From NCBI RefSeq assembly GCF_030384665.1, contig NC_083674.1, forward strand, positions 2,542,001 through 2,606,000: 64,000 nt of DNA, read 5' to 3'. Source of the DNA: Lodderomyces elongisporus (lineage: Eukaryota > Ascomycota > Pichiomycetes > Serinales > Debaryomycetaceae). Every line of letters starts with the position of its first letter. The first letter of the stretch is position 1. The notes below the pieces were generated by a model, which saw nothing but the letters and a program-made list of their open reading frames with translations, was not told the DNA's origin and searched no databases. The position numbers and the translations under genes were made by a program. This document shows, one piece after another, positions 13,536 through 24,276 of this stretch.

Positions 13536-14858
13536 ATGGGCAGTGTTACTGTGCCACCAACTAGTGTGACAGACACTTTCACCGTGGATAAAGTCACCGA
13601 GGAAAACATTCCTCTTTACCATCCAAACAAAACATCAACGCTCAATGTTTCTTACCACTACAACCCAGAAGTAAGCCGGTATCATTATGGGGCACTACAT
13701 CCAATGAAACCTTTTAGACTCATGCTTACTGACCATTTGGTCATTTCATACAAACTATACGAAAAGATGGATTTGTACACACCTCGAAAGGCCACAAAGG
13801 ATGAATTACTTCAGTTCCACTCTGAGGACTACATAAATTTTTTACAAACAATCACTCCCGAGGCATGCAAGAACCTAGATGAACTGACATTGGCCAAATT
13901 CAACATTGGTGACGATTGTCCTATTTTCGACGGGATGTACGATTACCTGGCTATATATGCTGGTGCGTCTTTGGATGCCACAAGGAAACTCATTAGTGGA
14001 ATGTCTGATATTGCCATCAACTGGTCAGGAGGACTACATCATGCCAAAAAATTTGAGCCTAGTGGGTTTTGTTATGTCAATGATATAGTTTTGAGCATTA
14101 TAAACTTGCTACGAGTCCATCCCAGAGTCATGTATATCGATATTGATCTCCATCATGGCGATGGTGTACAAGAAGCATTTTACACTACAGATAGGGTAAT
14201 GACTGTTAGTTTCCACAAGTACAATGGAGAATTTTTTCCTGGTACGGGATCGGTCGATGAAACGGGGATCGGTAAGGGAAAAAACTTTGCAATTAATGTT
14301 CCACTTCGTGATGGTATTGATGATGAGAGTTATGTGCGATTGTTTAAGCTGATAATGGAGCCACTCATTACTAAATTCCAGCCAACGTGTATTGTGCAAC
14401 AATGTGGTGCCGATTCGTTGGGGTACGACAGATTGGGCTGTTTCAATCTAAACATTAGAGCACACGGGGAGTGCGTCAATTTCATCAAAAGTTTTGGAAT
14501 TCCAATGCTTGTGGTTGGTGGAGGTGGGTACACGCCAAGGAATGTGAGCCGACTATGGTGTTATGAGACGTCTGTCTTGAATGATGTCACATTAAATCAC
14601 AAAATACCCAATTACTTGCCCACTTACGACTGGTTTGGACCAGATTTTTCGCTTCATCCACAGCTCGAGGGAAGGATCGATAATAAGAATAGCAGGAAAT
14701 ACCTAGAAAGTGTAAAGCAGGAAATTATGGAACAAATAAGATACTTGAATCACGCACCATCTGTGCAAATGTATGAGATACCGCCTGATATCACCGGCTT
14801 AACAGAGGAAGAGGACGAGATTATTAAAGAGCTTAACGAAGAGGCAAATAATGATTAG
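13536..14858 (+). CDS. HOS2: Class I histone deacetylase, Hos2-type
   Basis: A 440-residue zinc-dependent lysine deacetylase of the Rpd3/Hos2 class, catalytic subunit of the Set3 complex in S. cerevisiae. Active-site His168-His169 lie in [19 protein letters not shown]. Metal ligands Asp204 and His206 lie in DIDLHHGDG. The third Asp lies in [14 protein letters not shown], and the catalytic Tyr in [14 protein letters not shown]. The tail [17 protein letters not shown] is Hos2-like. The start is the ATG at 13536; a GTG nine bases upstream in frame is not a plausible yeast start. Residue 272 is encoded by CTG (14349-14351) within FKLIMEPLI, where S. cerevisiae Hos2 has FKS as I recall, consistent with CTG read as Ser. 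The neighbour SCL1 is divergent. Confidence 0.95.
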   Translation: MGSVTVPPTSVTDTFTVDKVTEENIPLYHPNKTSTLNVSYHYNPEVSRYHYGALHPMKPFRLMLTDHLVISYKLYEKMDLYTPRKATKDELLQFHSEDYINFLQTITPEACKNLDELTLAKFNIGDDCPIFDGMYDYLAIYAGASLDATRKLISGMSDIAINWSGGLHHAKKFEPSGFCYVNDIVLSIINLLRVHPRVMYIDIDLHHGDGVQEAFYTTDRVMTVSFHKYNGEFFPGTGSVDETGIGKGKNFAINVPLRDGIDDESYVRLFKLIMEPLITKFQPTCIVQQCGADSLGYDRLGCFNLNIRAHGECVNFIKSFGIPMLVVGGGGYTPRNVSRLWCYETSVLNDVTLNHKIPNYLPTYDWFGPDFSLHPQLEGRIDNKNSRKYLESVKQEIMEQIRYLNHAPSVQMYEIPPDITGLTEEEDEIIKELNEEANND

Positions 14859-15362
14859 TCTCTATTTCATTTTCTATATCATATTTATTTCCAATTTTTC
14901 TTTCTTCTTCTTTTCTTTTCTTTTTTTTTTAAATTTTTTTTTTTTTTTTGCTTTGCTTTGTAACATTTCATTCATTTCAGTTCCAATTTGTATAAATAAA
15001 TTACCTTTACTTTTACCTTCACATTCTTTTAAAGGCACATGTATTGTATGTTAGTATGTCCTATCGAGCTACCAGTTTTGGTGCCTCTTTGCTCACAAAA
15101 AAAAAGCCACGCGTGTATTTATAATTTGATCTCGGACTGGTTCTATTGATTTATCTATTTAGAGCGAAAGAGAGCGAAAGAGAGAGAGAGTGTGTGTGTG
15201 TGTGTGTGTGAGAGTGAAAGAGGGAAAGAAAGACGTCTAGTATGTTTGATGAATACTACTTAAAAGAATATTAATCCTACCACGGACACAGATGAACCAC
15301 CGATACCTATAGTTCACAGGTCTTTTTATTTTATTACGCGGCAAGTTTGGCTCAAAGTTAAT
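14859..15362. other. Intergenic region, HOS2 to Sak1-like kinase gene
   Basis: About 500 bp with T-runs (14920-14950), a GA/GT tract GAGAGAGTGTGTG (about 15170-15212), and otherwise ordinary AT-rich sequence. No gene is seen. Confidence 0.75.
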
Positions 15363-18026
15363 ATGGACTGTGACAAACTAGTCATTGAGGTGGATCCCAA
15401 GACGAGAAAGAAGGTAATTAATGGAGAGTACAGAATTATCAAAAAAATCGGGCAGGGCCAGTATGGGAAAGTACTTCTTGGTGAGAGAGTCACGAATGGT
15501 AATGGGAAGGGTTCCTCTGGCTTGGTTCTGTCTTCCGCAAAAAAGCTGTTGTTGTCAGATGGAAATACTAAGTTGCCGTCATCCTCGTCATATGTCTCCA
15601 CCTCCTCCTCGTCGTCCACGTCCTCGGTGATATCGACTTCACAAGCACAATTCGTTGCAATAAAGACCATAAATCGAATAGACAAGGCCAAGTTGATCAC
15701 AAAATCGTATATCAGCAACATCACCAAAATCAAAAAGGAAATCAATATACTCAAGCAATGTAACCATCCTAATGTCGTCAAATTGTACAACGTAATAGAT
15801 GATCTCAAGTTCGACAAGATTTTACTAATCTTGGAGTATTGCAAGTTTGGAGAAGTTGATTGGAAACATTACAGTCACTGGTACGAAAAATACTCCAAAC
15901 ATCAACACCGACTGCCGTTAAGGTTAAACAAGATACTTCGGGATATAGTCAACGGACTCGAATACCTACACGATTACAAGCATATCATTCATCGAGATCT
16001 CAAGCCATCTAATTTACTCATTGATGAAAACAGTACCATAAAGATATCAGATTTTGGAGTTAGTTTGATCTTGGAAAACAACTTGAACGACTCGAAAGAA
16101 TTGGCGAAAATAATGGGTACACCAGCATTTTACGCACCTGAGTTATGTCAGTTTGTTAAAAATCGAATGTCCATGATCACCAATAAAGACCACCATCTCA
16201 ATAGGATTAAGGTGGATTATAGAATAGACATCTGGAGTCTAGGAGTGACAATGTACTGTTTAATGTTCAACAGTCTACCGTTTACGGGAATAAATGAGTT
16301 TGATATCTGCAAAAATATTGTTGACGAGGAATTAAAATTTCCCAAGATTAAACATACTTCTCGAGTGACGAGCGATGATATTGAGGAATTGACTCAATTC
16401 AAGAGTTTGGTGAAAATGATGCTTGTAAAGAAACCAAGCGAAAGAATCACATTACAAGAAGTAAAAGCCGATCCTTTCACCACTGCTGATCTATCGCCAG
16501 TGGAGAGTGAAAAGTTTAAGAACTTCAACAAGGCAATATTCAAAGATGCAGAATGCAAAAAGAACTTAGATAAGTCACAAAACTTGGAAAACTTGAAAAA
16601 CTTGGAAAACTTGAAAAACTCGAAAAACTCGAAAAAACAACAAAATTTGGATGACGTTTCTTCTCTTACTGGTCGAATACGAAAATTCTTTTCTAAAAAT
16701 GCGATTGATGCACCGAATAGCAAAGCTGCGTCAGCAAAACCATCTGAACAACCAGCTGAAGATAGTGATGTTCACTTAGTTTCAGCTAAAAATTACGATG
16801 AACTTGAACATGTTGATGATATTCTCGACTCGTATCTCGATGATTCCTCATCACTTTCGTCAATAGGTAGTGTTGAAAATGATGAAGTAGACACAAGCAA
16901 TATTTTAGCAGACTTGGACTTAGATCTTGCAAATAATAAGGACAGGAATGGCTTATTTGTAAAGGTCCTGGATCTTGAAAATCATCAAAAGTCTTTGGAC
17001 GACCCTGTAAGGGTTTCGAAGCATGTGCCCAAACCATTAAACCTTCCTTTAGCATTTTCATTGCCCAACAGTCTACCGCAATCCCCTAATGAGAAAAATG
17101 ACCACTACCTCAATGGCCTGAATCCATCCACGACGATCGCGGCAAGTCAAACTCAAGATGAAATCTTACAGGCAACCACATTAGCAACAAAAAGCAACAA
17201 TATACCAACGTTAGCATCATCATCGCAGACATCGACATCGACATCGACATCGACATCGACACCTGTGAATGATACATTTGCTGTAATTGGTGAAAGTTCT
17301 CCAGTCTCCAATGTTCAAAATAATACCACCTTTAGCCCTAGTCGACGATATTTCGAACAAAACAAATCAAATACCAATGCATATACTGGCACAACTGGTC
17401 AACCCTCACTAAGATCACTCTCTTCTCTAGGAAGGGATGCGGAGAATGCAAAATTTGAACTTGACATGATGGAACCACCACCCTCCTTGTTACGCCTTGG
17501 TGCTGGAAATAAAGACAAGGTTGGTAGCAATAGCAACTACAACTACAATTACAATTACAATCACGCCAATAGCAACAATACCAACAACAACAGTAATAGC
17601 AACGGCAACGGCAACGGCAAAGCCAACGGCAACGAGACCAAAAATAAAAATGGTAACAGCACAGACAGCGGCGTTGGATTGGAGAGAAAAGGAAGCTCTG
17701 GTTCCATAGGCTCTAATAGAAAAAATAGTTTTGGGTACGGATTGACTAAGATCCCAAGTTCGCTGAGCTCACTTAATTTGAACGCGTATCTCACCGATGG
17801 CTCTGACGATATTAGCATTAGATCGAACTATTCAATTTCAAAGAGCAGTTTAAAGAAAATCAAAGTTATAAGTAAAGAAGAAATTGAAGTTCAGCTGGCT
17901 GAAAATGTGCATAAAACTGACAACGAAGATGAAACCAATGAGGGTGACTCTACGTTTATATTGGCAAATACTTCTCTTGGCGCTAATTATAAGGATTTGA
18001 GCCAATATCTTGATGGTTTAAACTAA
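15363..18026 (+). CDS. SAK1: Ser/Thr protein kinase, Sak1/Tos3/Elm1 (Snf1-activating) type
   Basis: An 887-residue kinase whose catalytic domain spans about residues 20-375. Visible motifs are the glycine loop IGQGQYGKV (about 30-38), VAIKTINR with the ATP-binding Lys, HRDLKPSNLL, DFGVSL, and GTPAFYAPELC in the activation segment. That last motif is characteristic of the yeast Snf1-activating kinases Sak1, Tos3 and Elm1. In Candida one Sak1-like kinase activates Snf1, so SAK1 is the best guess. A Ser-rich insert of about 50 residues separates the glycine loop from the VAIK strand, which is unusual. The long C-terminal half is low complexity, with repeats of ENLKN, a Ser-Thr run and Asn-Tyr alternation. 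The ATG at 15363 is the first in frame. Kinase identity is sure; assignment within the trio is probable. Confidence 0.82.
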   Translation: MDCDKLVIEVDPKTRKKVINGEYRIIKKIGQGQYGKVLLGERVTNGNGKGSSGLVLSSAKKLLLSDGNTKLPSSSSYVSTSSSSSTSSVISTSQAQFVAIKTINRIDKAKLITKSYISNITKIKKEINILKQCNHPNVVKLYNVIDDLKFDKILLILEYCKFGEVDWKHYSHWYEKYSKHQHRLPLRLNKILRDIVNGLEYLHDYKHIIHRDLKPSNLLIDENSTIKISDFGVSLILENNLNDSKELAKIMGTPAFYAPELCQFVKNRMSMITNKDHHLNRIKVDYRIDIWSLGVTMYCLMFNSLPFTGINEFDICKNIVDEELKFPKIKHTSRVTSDDIEELTQFKSLVKMMLVKKPSERITLQEVKADPFTTADLSPVESEKFKNFNKAIFKDAECKKNLDKSQNLENLKNLENLKNSKNSKKQQNLDDVSSLTGRIRKFFSKNAIDAPNSKAASAKPSEQPAEDSDVHLVSAKNYDELEHVDDILDSYLDDSSSLSSIGSVENDEVDTSNILADLDLDLANNKDRNGLFVKVLDLENHQKSLDDPVRVSKHVPKPLNLPLAFSLPNSLPQSPNEKNDHYLNGLNPSTTIAASQTQDEILQATTLATKSNNIPTLASSSQTSTSTSTSTSTPVNDTFAVIGESSPVSNVQNNTTFSPSRRYFEQNKSNTNAYTGTTGQPSLRSLSSLGRDAENAKFELDMMEPPPSLLRLGAGNKDKVGSNSNYNYNYNYNHANSNNTNNNSNSNGNGNGKANGNETKNKNGNSTDSGVGLERKGSSGSIGSNRKNSFGYGLTKIPSSLSSLNLNAYLTDGSDDISIRSNYSISKSSLKKIKVISKEEIEVQLAENVHKTDNEDETNEGDSTFILANTSLGANYKDLSQYLDGLN

Positions 18027-18332
18027 CGGCTCACTGCTAAATATATTAATAAATATGGACTAAAAAGAAAAACAGAAAACGATTAAAAAGTTATAAATAT
18101 TGTATAGGAACTTTAAATTATAGAATACTTTTAAAAGAAAAAAAAAGGGGGCAACAGAGTAGAGCAAAACTTTAATCTTTAGTTTTTTTTTTTTTTTATT
18201 ATGTATTTTATTCATTATTATGTATTTTATACATTATTCTATAAAAAAGATACCAAAAGCTAAAAAATTTTTATTAACAAAGCATCAAGCACCAAATTTC
18301 GGACATAGTACATACCACATAGCAGATTCATT
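18027..18332. other. Convergent spacer, kinase / Zn2Cys6 gene 3' ends
   Basis: 306 bp, very AT-rich, with a T-run at about 18184-18197 followed by TATTATGTATTTTAT repeats. It is presumably the shared 3' region of two convergent genes. Confidence 0.75.
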
Positions 18333-21300
18333 TCATACATTATTAGGAGTTGTTCCACTCATTTGAAACAAATTAAAAAAACTTGAGCTTGGGTAGTTGA
18401 GCCTACTAGCACTGCCGCCACTACCATGCAATTGTCCCGCACTAATACCACTGGCATCCACACCAGAACCAGAAACACCACCATCACCTCCACCAGCACC
18501 ACCACCAGCACCACCACCAAGAGCATTATTAGCAGGCATCGTAATCTGTGCTTCATCCTCAACATAATTTGCAGCATTAAACAAAGACAAAAAACTTCTT
18601 TGGCTGGCACTCATTGCCAAGTTTGAGTTCGAAGTAGAGTTACGCATTGCGGTTACAGCGGGATTTATCATTTTATGGGAAGATTGTGTAAAAGGTGACT
18701 GTTGATTTTGAAAGTGTTCCAGTACTGACTCTCGTTTCCTTTTTGCAAATTTGTGGCCATGCTCATTCTTTGGAACAATGCTAAAAAAATCTTGCTCTTC
18801 ATCTTCATAATCATCGTCTGCCTTATGCTGCACACTAGAGGTGGGGAAATTTGACTGGTTATCCGTGCAGTTGATTGAAGATTCGGTGAAATCACGCAAA
18901 AGTTCATTGATATCTATTTGTGATGCTACACGCTGCTGCAGTTGTATACGTGGTAGGTTCATAAATGATGAAGAAGGTTGGTTGATTGTTGGCGTAATAC
19001 CTGTATGAAATGGCACTAATGATGCATTAATAGGTGTCTGTGGTGCCATCGGTGCCATTGTTGTTTGTTCAGCTTGCCCGGGTCCGTCAAATTGCTTTAT
19101 TTGTTGCTGTTGCTGTAGTTGCTGCAATTGCTGTAATTGTAGAGACTGATAGGACCGTTGCGGTTGCAGCAGTGGATGTTGTGATTGGGGTAGATTCATG
19201 GATGGGGTCTCCATCGTTGTAGTTGACGAGGTTGATGGCTGCGGCATCGACATCTCGGATCCTTGATACACAGCTTCTTCTTTGCGCGACTCACTCAATA
19301 TTAAAAACCAGTTATTCAAAATCTTGTGTGCCCTGATGAGTTTGTTGATGTTGTTGAAAAATGGAAAATGTAAAATCAATAATTCACTATATCGCACAAG
19401 CAACTCTTGATCATGAATGTTGAGGGGCATATTCAACCTTGTTTCTGTTTGCTTTATCTCAAGGAACACCTTGAGAATATGTAATAAAGGTTGGAGTGAC
19501 TGATAGTTTGATATTTGAATCTTAAATATATCGGAGTCTGCTGCTTCTAAAACATTGCTGAGGGAGTTGATAATTGCCACAATCTCAATCTTGCTCTGTT
19601 CTAAATTCAAAGGTCTTACCAACAATATCTTGAATAAAAGCACATCTCGTAGTAAACCATGCAACGGTTCTGTGCCTTGAAGCCTAGTAATCGATGCTTT
19701 GGTTTCATAATAACCACTTTGTGGCTTAGCAAAGTCAATCATGACGTTGAAGTTGGAGTTGCGACATAGCATGTCTATCATTCCCAAATCGTCAACAATT
19801 TTCATCAACTGATAAATGTATCCAACATCTTCGTAATTGCCCGAGCGTAGATGCAATATGATGTCATTGTTTCTAACAACGTTGACATTATACTTGTAAG
19901 AGCTAAAAATTAGGTAATATCGCTCAGACGAGAACAACAACCCATAAAGTTCTCGAATCGGAACCAACGAATCATCTGGCTTCACATTCAACAAGTGGAA
20001 ATATGTTATTGCGCGGTGCATGAACAATATTTTTTGATGTTCTTGAGCCTCATTCCCGTATGCATTCTGCATCGATGTTGCAGGGTTTAAAGTATTTGTC
20101 AAATTTAAAATATGGTAGTAATTGCATAATTGCATACTTGCAAGCGACAAATTATAGTACACTTGATATTGACTTAAATGTGCAGGCAAATTATTCAACC
20201 CACCATTATTTGCTCTGACTTTTGGAATAATTGGTGGAACTATGAAATTTTTTTCAATCAATGTGAAAATCTCCAATACTTTGAAATGACACAAATTTTT
20301 AAAATTTTTGTATGGACGAAACATGAGGTACTTTTTCGGGTACCTCGCTAAGTCCTTAAATTTCTGCTTCTTCATCTTTATGAGAATCTCAGCAATGATC
20401 TGATTCAACGTCAAAATGATTAGCAACGTAGACAAGTACAATGAGTCCTCGTGATGGTTGAGTAAATTGAGTTCTTGAAAGTGCGGATTACCCAATGGAG
20501 TGTCCTGGTTTCGAAAATTTGCCAAAAGAAAGTTAACAAGCATTCCATGGTTGGCGAGAACAGAATTGACAGTTAATGGCTGAACAAGAGCATATATAGC
20601 AGGCTCGTCACTGAGTAATTTAATGTTTTCAACCAAATAATATGGGGTCACTAAATATTCCTCGAGACTTGAAGCAGATGATGGCGCGAGATTCTGAGAC
20701 TCGGGTGATATGTGAGAGTTCCCAGATACCGGCATTGTCAACTGATGTTGGTTCTGATGTAGCAGTTGCTGGCTGTGTTGTTGTTGTTGTTGCTGCTGCT
20801 GCTGTTGTAACAATGATTGACCTTGTAAAGCTTTCTCAATTGCAATGCCAGGGTTTGGCGTATGTGAATGGCTCAATGATGTCCTTTGACTTCCCGGTGT
20901 TGTTGTCGGTGCCGGTGGTGATTCCAAATATTCACTTGACAGTTGAGTTTCTTCCTCTAGGGTGCTGGGACTCTTTGATGTTGCCGAAGTGGACGACCTA
21001 TGCTTGGGCAATGGCGGCCGTGCAAGGTTCTGCGGTGTGGAACCCGTGTTGAAGTCAATGACTTCACTCAAGTTGTTTATTGCATCAAGTGTCTTTTTGC
21101 TCAATGTCTTGGGACCTGATTTCTTGCGTTCTCTATTCCTTGTGCAGCTTAAACCGCTAGCCACACATGGTGCACATGGCGTGTTTGGATCGCATTTAAC
21201 TTTCCTTCTGGCACAAGCATCACAAGCGCGACTTGTAGGTGTCCGTTTCTTTCTCGTCTTGTTGACAAGCTTCGATGCTGTGTGCTTATTTGTTAGTTTG

Positions 21301-21521
21301 GTAACGACGGGTTGTTTACCAGGATTGAATGCCCCTAAATGATTAGGTGCATCTTCAGTCCTTGTATCTTGATGAAAAAAACTGTTGATTCGAGACGAAG
21401 GCGGAGGTGGAGGTAGGGGTGGATTAGGATATGGATATGGTTGAGATGAAGGGTTTGTTAGCGGTGGCAGTGGTGATGATGTTGAGCCATTGACCAGTTG
21501 GCTGTGGTCACCAGCTTGCAT
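18333..21521 (-). CDS. Zn2Cys6 transcription factor, Mal-activator/Suc1-like
   Basis: A 1062-residue binuclear zinc-cluster regulator. The cluster, about residues 97-127, has six Cys in RACDACARRKVKCDP and the following PCAPCVASGLSCT, spacing CX2CX6CX5CX2CX6C. The adjacent RERKKSGPKTLSKKTLD linker resembles the maltose-activator family (S. cerevisiae Mal63 and Candida Suc1), in which RKK/GPK follows the sixth Cys. A Pro/Ser-rich N-terminus, poly-Gln blocks (about 238-262 and 830-860) and a C-terminal Gly-rich run flank a conserved regulatory middle region (about 295-800). A sugar-regulatory role is inference from the family; no target genes are adjacent. It starts at the first ATG, 21521. Confidence 0.82.
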   Translation of the reverse strand: MQAGDHSQLVNGSTSSPLPPLTNPSSQPYPYPNPPLPPPPPSSRINSFFHQDTRTEDAPNHLGAFNPGKQPVVTKLTNKHTASKLVNKTRKKRTPTSRACDACARRKVKCDPNTPCAPCVASGLSCTRNRERKKSGPKTLSKKTLDAINNLSEVIDFNTGSTPQNLARPPLPKHRSSTSATSKSPSTLEEETQLSSEYLESPPAPTTTPGSQRTSLSHSHTPNPGIAIEKALQGQSLLQQQQQQQQQQHSQQLLHQNQHQLTMPVSGNSHISPESQNLAPSSASSLEEYLVTPYYLVENIKLLSDEPAIYALVQPLTVNSVLANHGMLVNFLLANFRNQDTPLGNPHFQELNLLNHHEDSLYLSTLLIILTLNQIIAEILIKMKKQKFKDLARYPKKYLMFRPYKNFKNLCHFKVLEIFTLIEKNFIVPPIIPKVRANNGGLNNLPAHLSQYQVYYNLSLASMQLCNYYHILNLTNTLNPATSMQNAYGNEAQEHQKILFMHRAITYFHLLNVKPDDSLVPIRELYGLLFSSERYYLIFSSYKYNVNVVRNNDIILHLRSGNYEDVGYIYQLMKIVDDLGMIDMLCRNSNFNVMIDFAKPQSGYYETKASITRLQGTEPLHGLLRDVLLFKILLVRPLNLEQSKIEIVAIINSLSNVLEAADSDIFKIQISNYQSLQPLLHILKVFLEIKQTETRLNMPLNIHDQELLVRYSELLILHFPFFNNINKLIRAHKILNNWFLILSESRKEEAVYQGSEMSMPQPSTSSTTTMETPSMNLPQSQHPLLQPQRSYQSLQLQQLQQLQQQQQIKQFDGPGQAEQTTMAPMAPQTPINASLVPFHTGITPTINQPSSSFMNLPRIQLQQRVASQIDINELLRDFTESSINCTDNQSNFPTSSVQHKADDDYEDEEQDFFSIVPKNEHGHKFAKRKRESVLEHFQNQQSPFTQSSHKMINPAVTAMRNSTSNSNLAMSASQRSFLSLFNAANYVEDEAQITMPANNALGGGAGGGAGGGDGGVSGSGVDASGISAGQLHGSGGSASRLNYPSSSFFNLFQMSGTTPNNV

Positions 21522-23466
21522 AGTTGTATCCAGTTTCTTCCTTGAAAGACTAACTAATCGAGGAGGGCATATAAAGCTTGATGTTGAATGAGTTTTACGT
21601 TTTGATATGTTTGAGACTTATGAGGCATTTTTTTTTTTTAAGTGAGACGTCGGTAAAGGGGGTGGGGAGGAGAAAAGAGGAATGGGTGGGGAGCATTTAG
21701 TGCTAGTCCTCAATCCGAAGTTAAGCCGCAGTCCCAGTTTCTCTCTTTTCTCTCTTTTCTCTCTTTTCTCCATTGTAGGAAAAACGCTCGCATTCGCGGA
21801 GTTTATATTTTTCCCCGCCTTTCTCGATATAGTGTCAGGGTTTCAGTACAAGAGAAACCCACCTTCCTTGAAATTCATAATAACATATTTCCATATCCAG
21901 AACCTAATATATATATACAAAGACATCGCTCAGTCACACACACACAATGACAAGTCTGTTTTCTTTTATCTTTTCAAAATGATTGTTTTACCATACATTG
22001 AACTGAGAACAACATTATCTGGTTAGGTGGAGTTAACTCGCGATTGACGACTGGAGCGTAGATTTCTAATTTTTTTAAATTCATCACAGAGTCATAATAG
22101 GCAAAAGAGAGGCAACTTTAATAGTTTTGATGAAAGACTTACATGGTTTGCCGTTTATTTTTTTTCTTTTCTTGAAGGTGGCCGATATTTGTTTTGGATG
22201 AAAAAGACCAAAGAGTTGCAAGAAAAAAAATGCAAGAAGCTCATTTCTCATAATGATCCAGGGGAGGTGCTGATAATTTAAAAGCAAGGGCAATTTACTG
22301 CTGTTGCTGTTGCAATTTTTGACTTACGGGGCGTGATTGATATTTGTTGTAAATTCTTATACGTGATGGCGGAAACTCTTGATATTTTACACGATTCCAT
22401 TGGCCAATGCTTTGTTGTGCCAGGTATGTTTTTTTTTTTTCTTTTTTTGTTATTTCCATTAAAGCCTTGATCAATTCTAAGGCTTGAGACAGCTCCTACC
22501 AAATGTTACTCAATATTCATGGTGCACATTTACAATTTGGGTCAGTATACAGTCACTTTCTACATTAAGCCGACTTCTCTACTCCATTTTTTTTTTAACT
22601 TGCGTCTGAGAGGAAAATTGTATTACCAAAGGATGAATTCAAAAAAAAATTTATTTTCTGAACCACCAGCTGTAATAAACAGATTCTTACTTTATTCATT
22701 AAAGAATGTTGCTTTCTTTGATTTCGTCCATAATAAGTATTAGGATTAAATTGTACTTTCTGTTGATGTACAAAAGGTCAAGTGGTTTAACCTTTGGACA
22801 TCATAATTGAAATGTCAATTTCTGGAACCATGCAAAATGCTAAAGTCTTAGTCAATAAACCTTGTATAATGCTTATATGGCTCATTTGGCTACAAACGAG
22901 GAAGCACGACATTGACTTTTCTATTATTGTCATCATCAAAAACAACATCAACAAAGAAAGTAGTAATATTTTAATATTATTATTATTATTAACATAATTA
23001 TTATTATTATTATTATTATTATGCATGTGAATGCAGGGCTCTTCCACTTACAAAGCGTAAGTTGTCAAACTTTGCAAATTATTCACTTCCCGAACCATAT
23101 TTACATGCAAATCAATGCGTGTCGATAGAAAATAAAAAAGCATCAGATTTTGGACAGATTGTGTAGGGATATCGCCTCATTATGACATGATACTAGTTTT
23201 GCTTAAAGAGAATCGTTTGATATTTATGATGATATTTTTGTTCAGGTAAATGATGATTCCGATTTCAACAAGTATTCAAAAACACATACACATATATATA
23301 CACACACACACAAATATATACTCATATATATATATATATATATATATATGGTTCCTATCGATATGAGTTTAAAGATGTATTTGGTATGTTAGTTCTAGCG
23401 ATATTCATTTTATATTTTTGAATACTATTGATTGGACATTTATCAGACGGAACAGATAACGGAATA
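21522..23466. other. Divergent intergenic region, Zn2Cys6 gene / first ATO gene
   Basis: About 1.9 kb with a CTCTCTTTT tandem pyrimidine repeat (about 21740-21772), an ATT microsatellite (about 22970-23022), (CA)n and (TA)n tracts (23281-23350), and A/T runs. No coding sequence could be supported. Confidence 0.75.
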
Positions 23467-24276
23467 ATGACAGAAGCATTTGATAAATCTCCTTTAAACA
23501 CAGATATTGAACCAGTTGCACAAACAGGAATAATGGAAGCAAACGCTGCTGAAAGTGATGCGCAAGCTGACGGAGTTCGAGTGTCGTCTAGCGCTTCTAG
23601 CTCTTCTTCAAATCATGAGAGTAAAGACACGGAAAAATCAGGTTCACTTCACAATCATCACCACCACCATCATGCAAGAAAATCGTATCCTGAGATAAAC
23701 TCTGTACCTTTGGGCCTCGCCGCCTTTGCATTGACCAACCTTGCGGTTTGCTTATTTATGGCACAGGTCCATGGAATCACTATTCCCCATGCCATGCTTG
23801 GATTGACTTGTTTTTATGGTGGAGTTATTCAGTTCCTTGCTGGGTGCTTTGTATTTGTTACCGGTAACACTTTGGCTTTTACTGCATTGATATCGTATGC
23901 TGCATTTTGGTTGAGTCTTTCTGCAATATTCATTGATAATTTTGGTGTCCTCAGTGCATATGCCGAGACGGATCAATTCAATGATGCCTTGGGTTTTTAC
24001 TTCCTTGGATGGGCGTTGTTTAGTGCAGTTCTTTTCCCTACTACATTGAAATCAACATTTTCGTTTTGCGGTTTCTTCGTCGCTGTTTTGTTGGAGTTTA
24101 TCTTGTTGGCTGCAGGCATGTTTGTTAATAATCTTGTTGTTGTTCGTGTTGGTGCTGCTTTTGGTGTAGTGGCCTCTGTGCTTTCGTGGTATGAAGCCTT
24201 CTCGGCCACTTCCGACCAATACAACTCTTATATCCACCCATATCAAATTGCTATCCCTGTTAAAAAGACTGTTTGA
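23467..24276 (+). CDS. Acetate/ammonium transporter of the ATO (GPR1/FUN34/YaaH) family, copy A
   Basis: A 269-residue membrane protein. A hydrophilic N-terminus of about 75 residues carries Ser runs and a His-rich block. About six membrane segments follow, as in Ato/Ady2 acetate transporters. The family signature at the first helix is normally NPAPLGL; here it reads NSVPLGLAAFALT, with the first Pro replaced by Ser. Other family landmarks are present: YGGVIQFLAG, TGNTLAFTALISYAAFW and the C-terminal VLSWYEAFSATSDQ. The start is the ATG at 23467; a TTG 39 bases upstream in frame is not a plausible start. It sits in tandem with copy B 2 kb downstream, suggesting duplication. Candida ATO genes are expanded and linked to acetate use and alkalinisation; substrate here is inferred from family only. 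Confidence 0.9.
   Translation: MTEAFDKSPLNTDIEPVAQTGIMEANAAESDAQADGVRVSSSASSSSSNHESKDTEKSGSLHNHHHHHHARKSYPEINSVPLGLAAFALTNLAVCLFMAQVHGITIPHAMLGLTCFYGGVIQFLAGCFVFVTGNTLAFTALISYAAFWLSLSAIFIDNFGVLSAYAETDQFNDALGFYFLGWALFSAVLFPTTLKSTFSFCGFFVAVLLEFILLAAGMFVNNLVVVRVGAAFGVVASVLSWYEAFSATSDQYNSYIHPYQIAIPVKKTV

Noticed and set aside
23428..23430. TTG start giving 13 extra residues on ATO copy A
   Set aside because: Yeast initiation at TTG is not expected; the ATG at 23467 is used. The same reasoning moved the starts of MIH1, the PP2A gene, the OHCU gene, HOS2 (from a GTG) and the ABC transporter.
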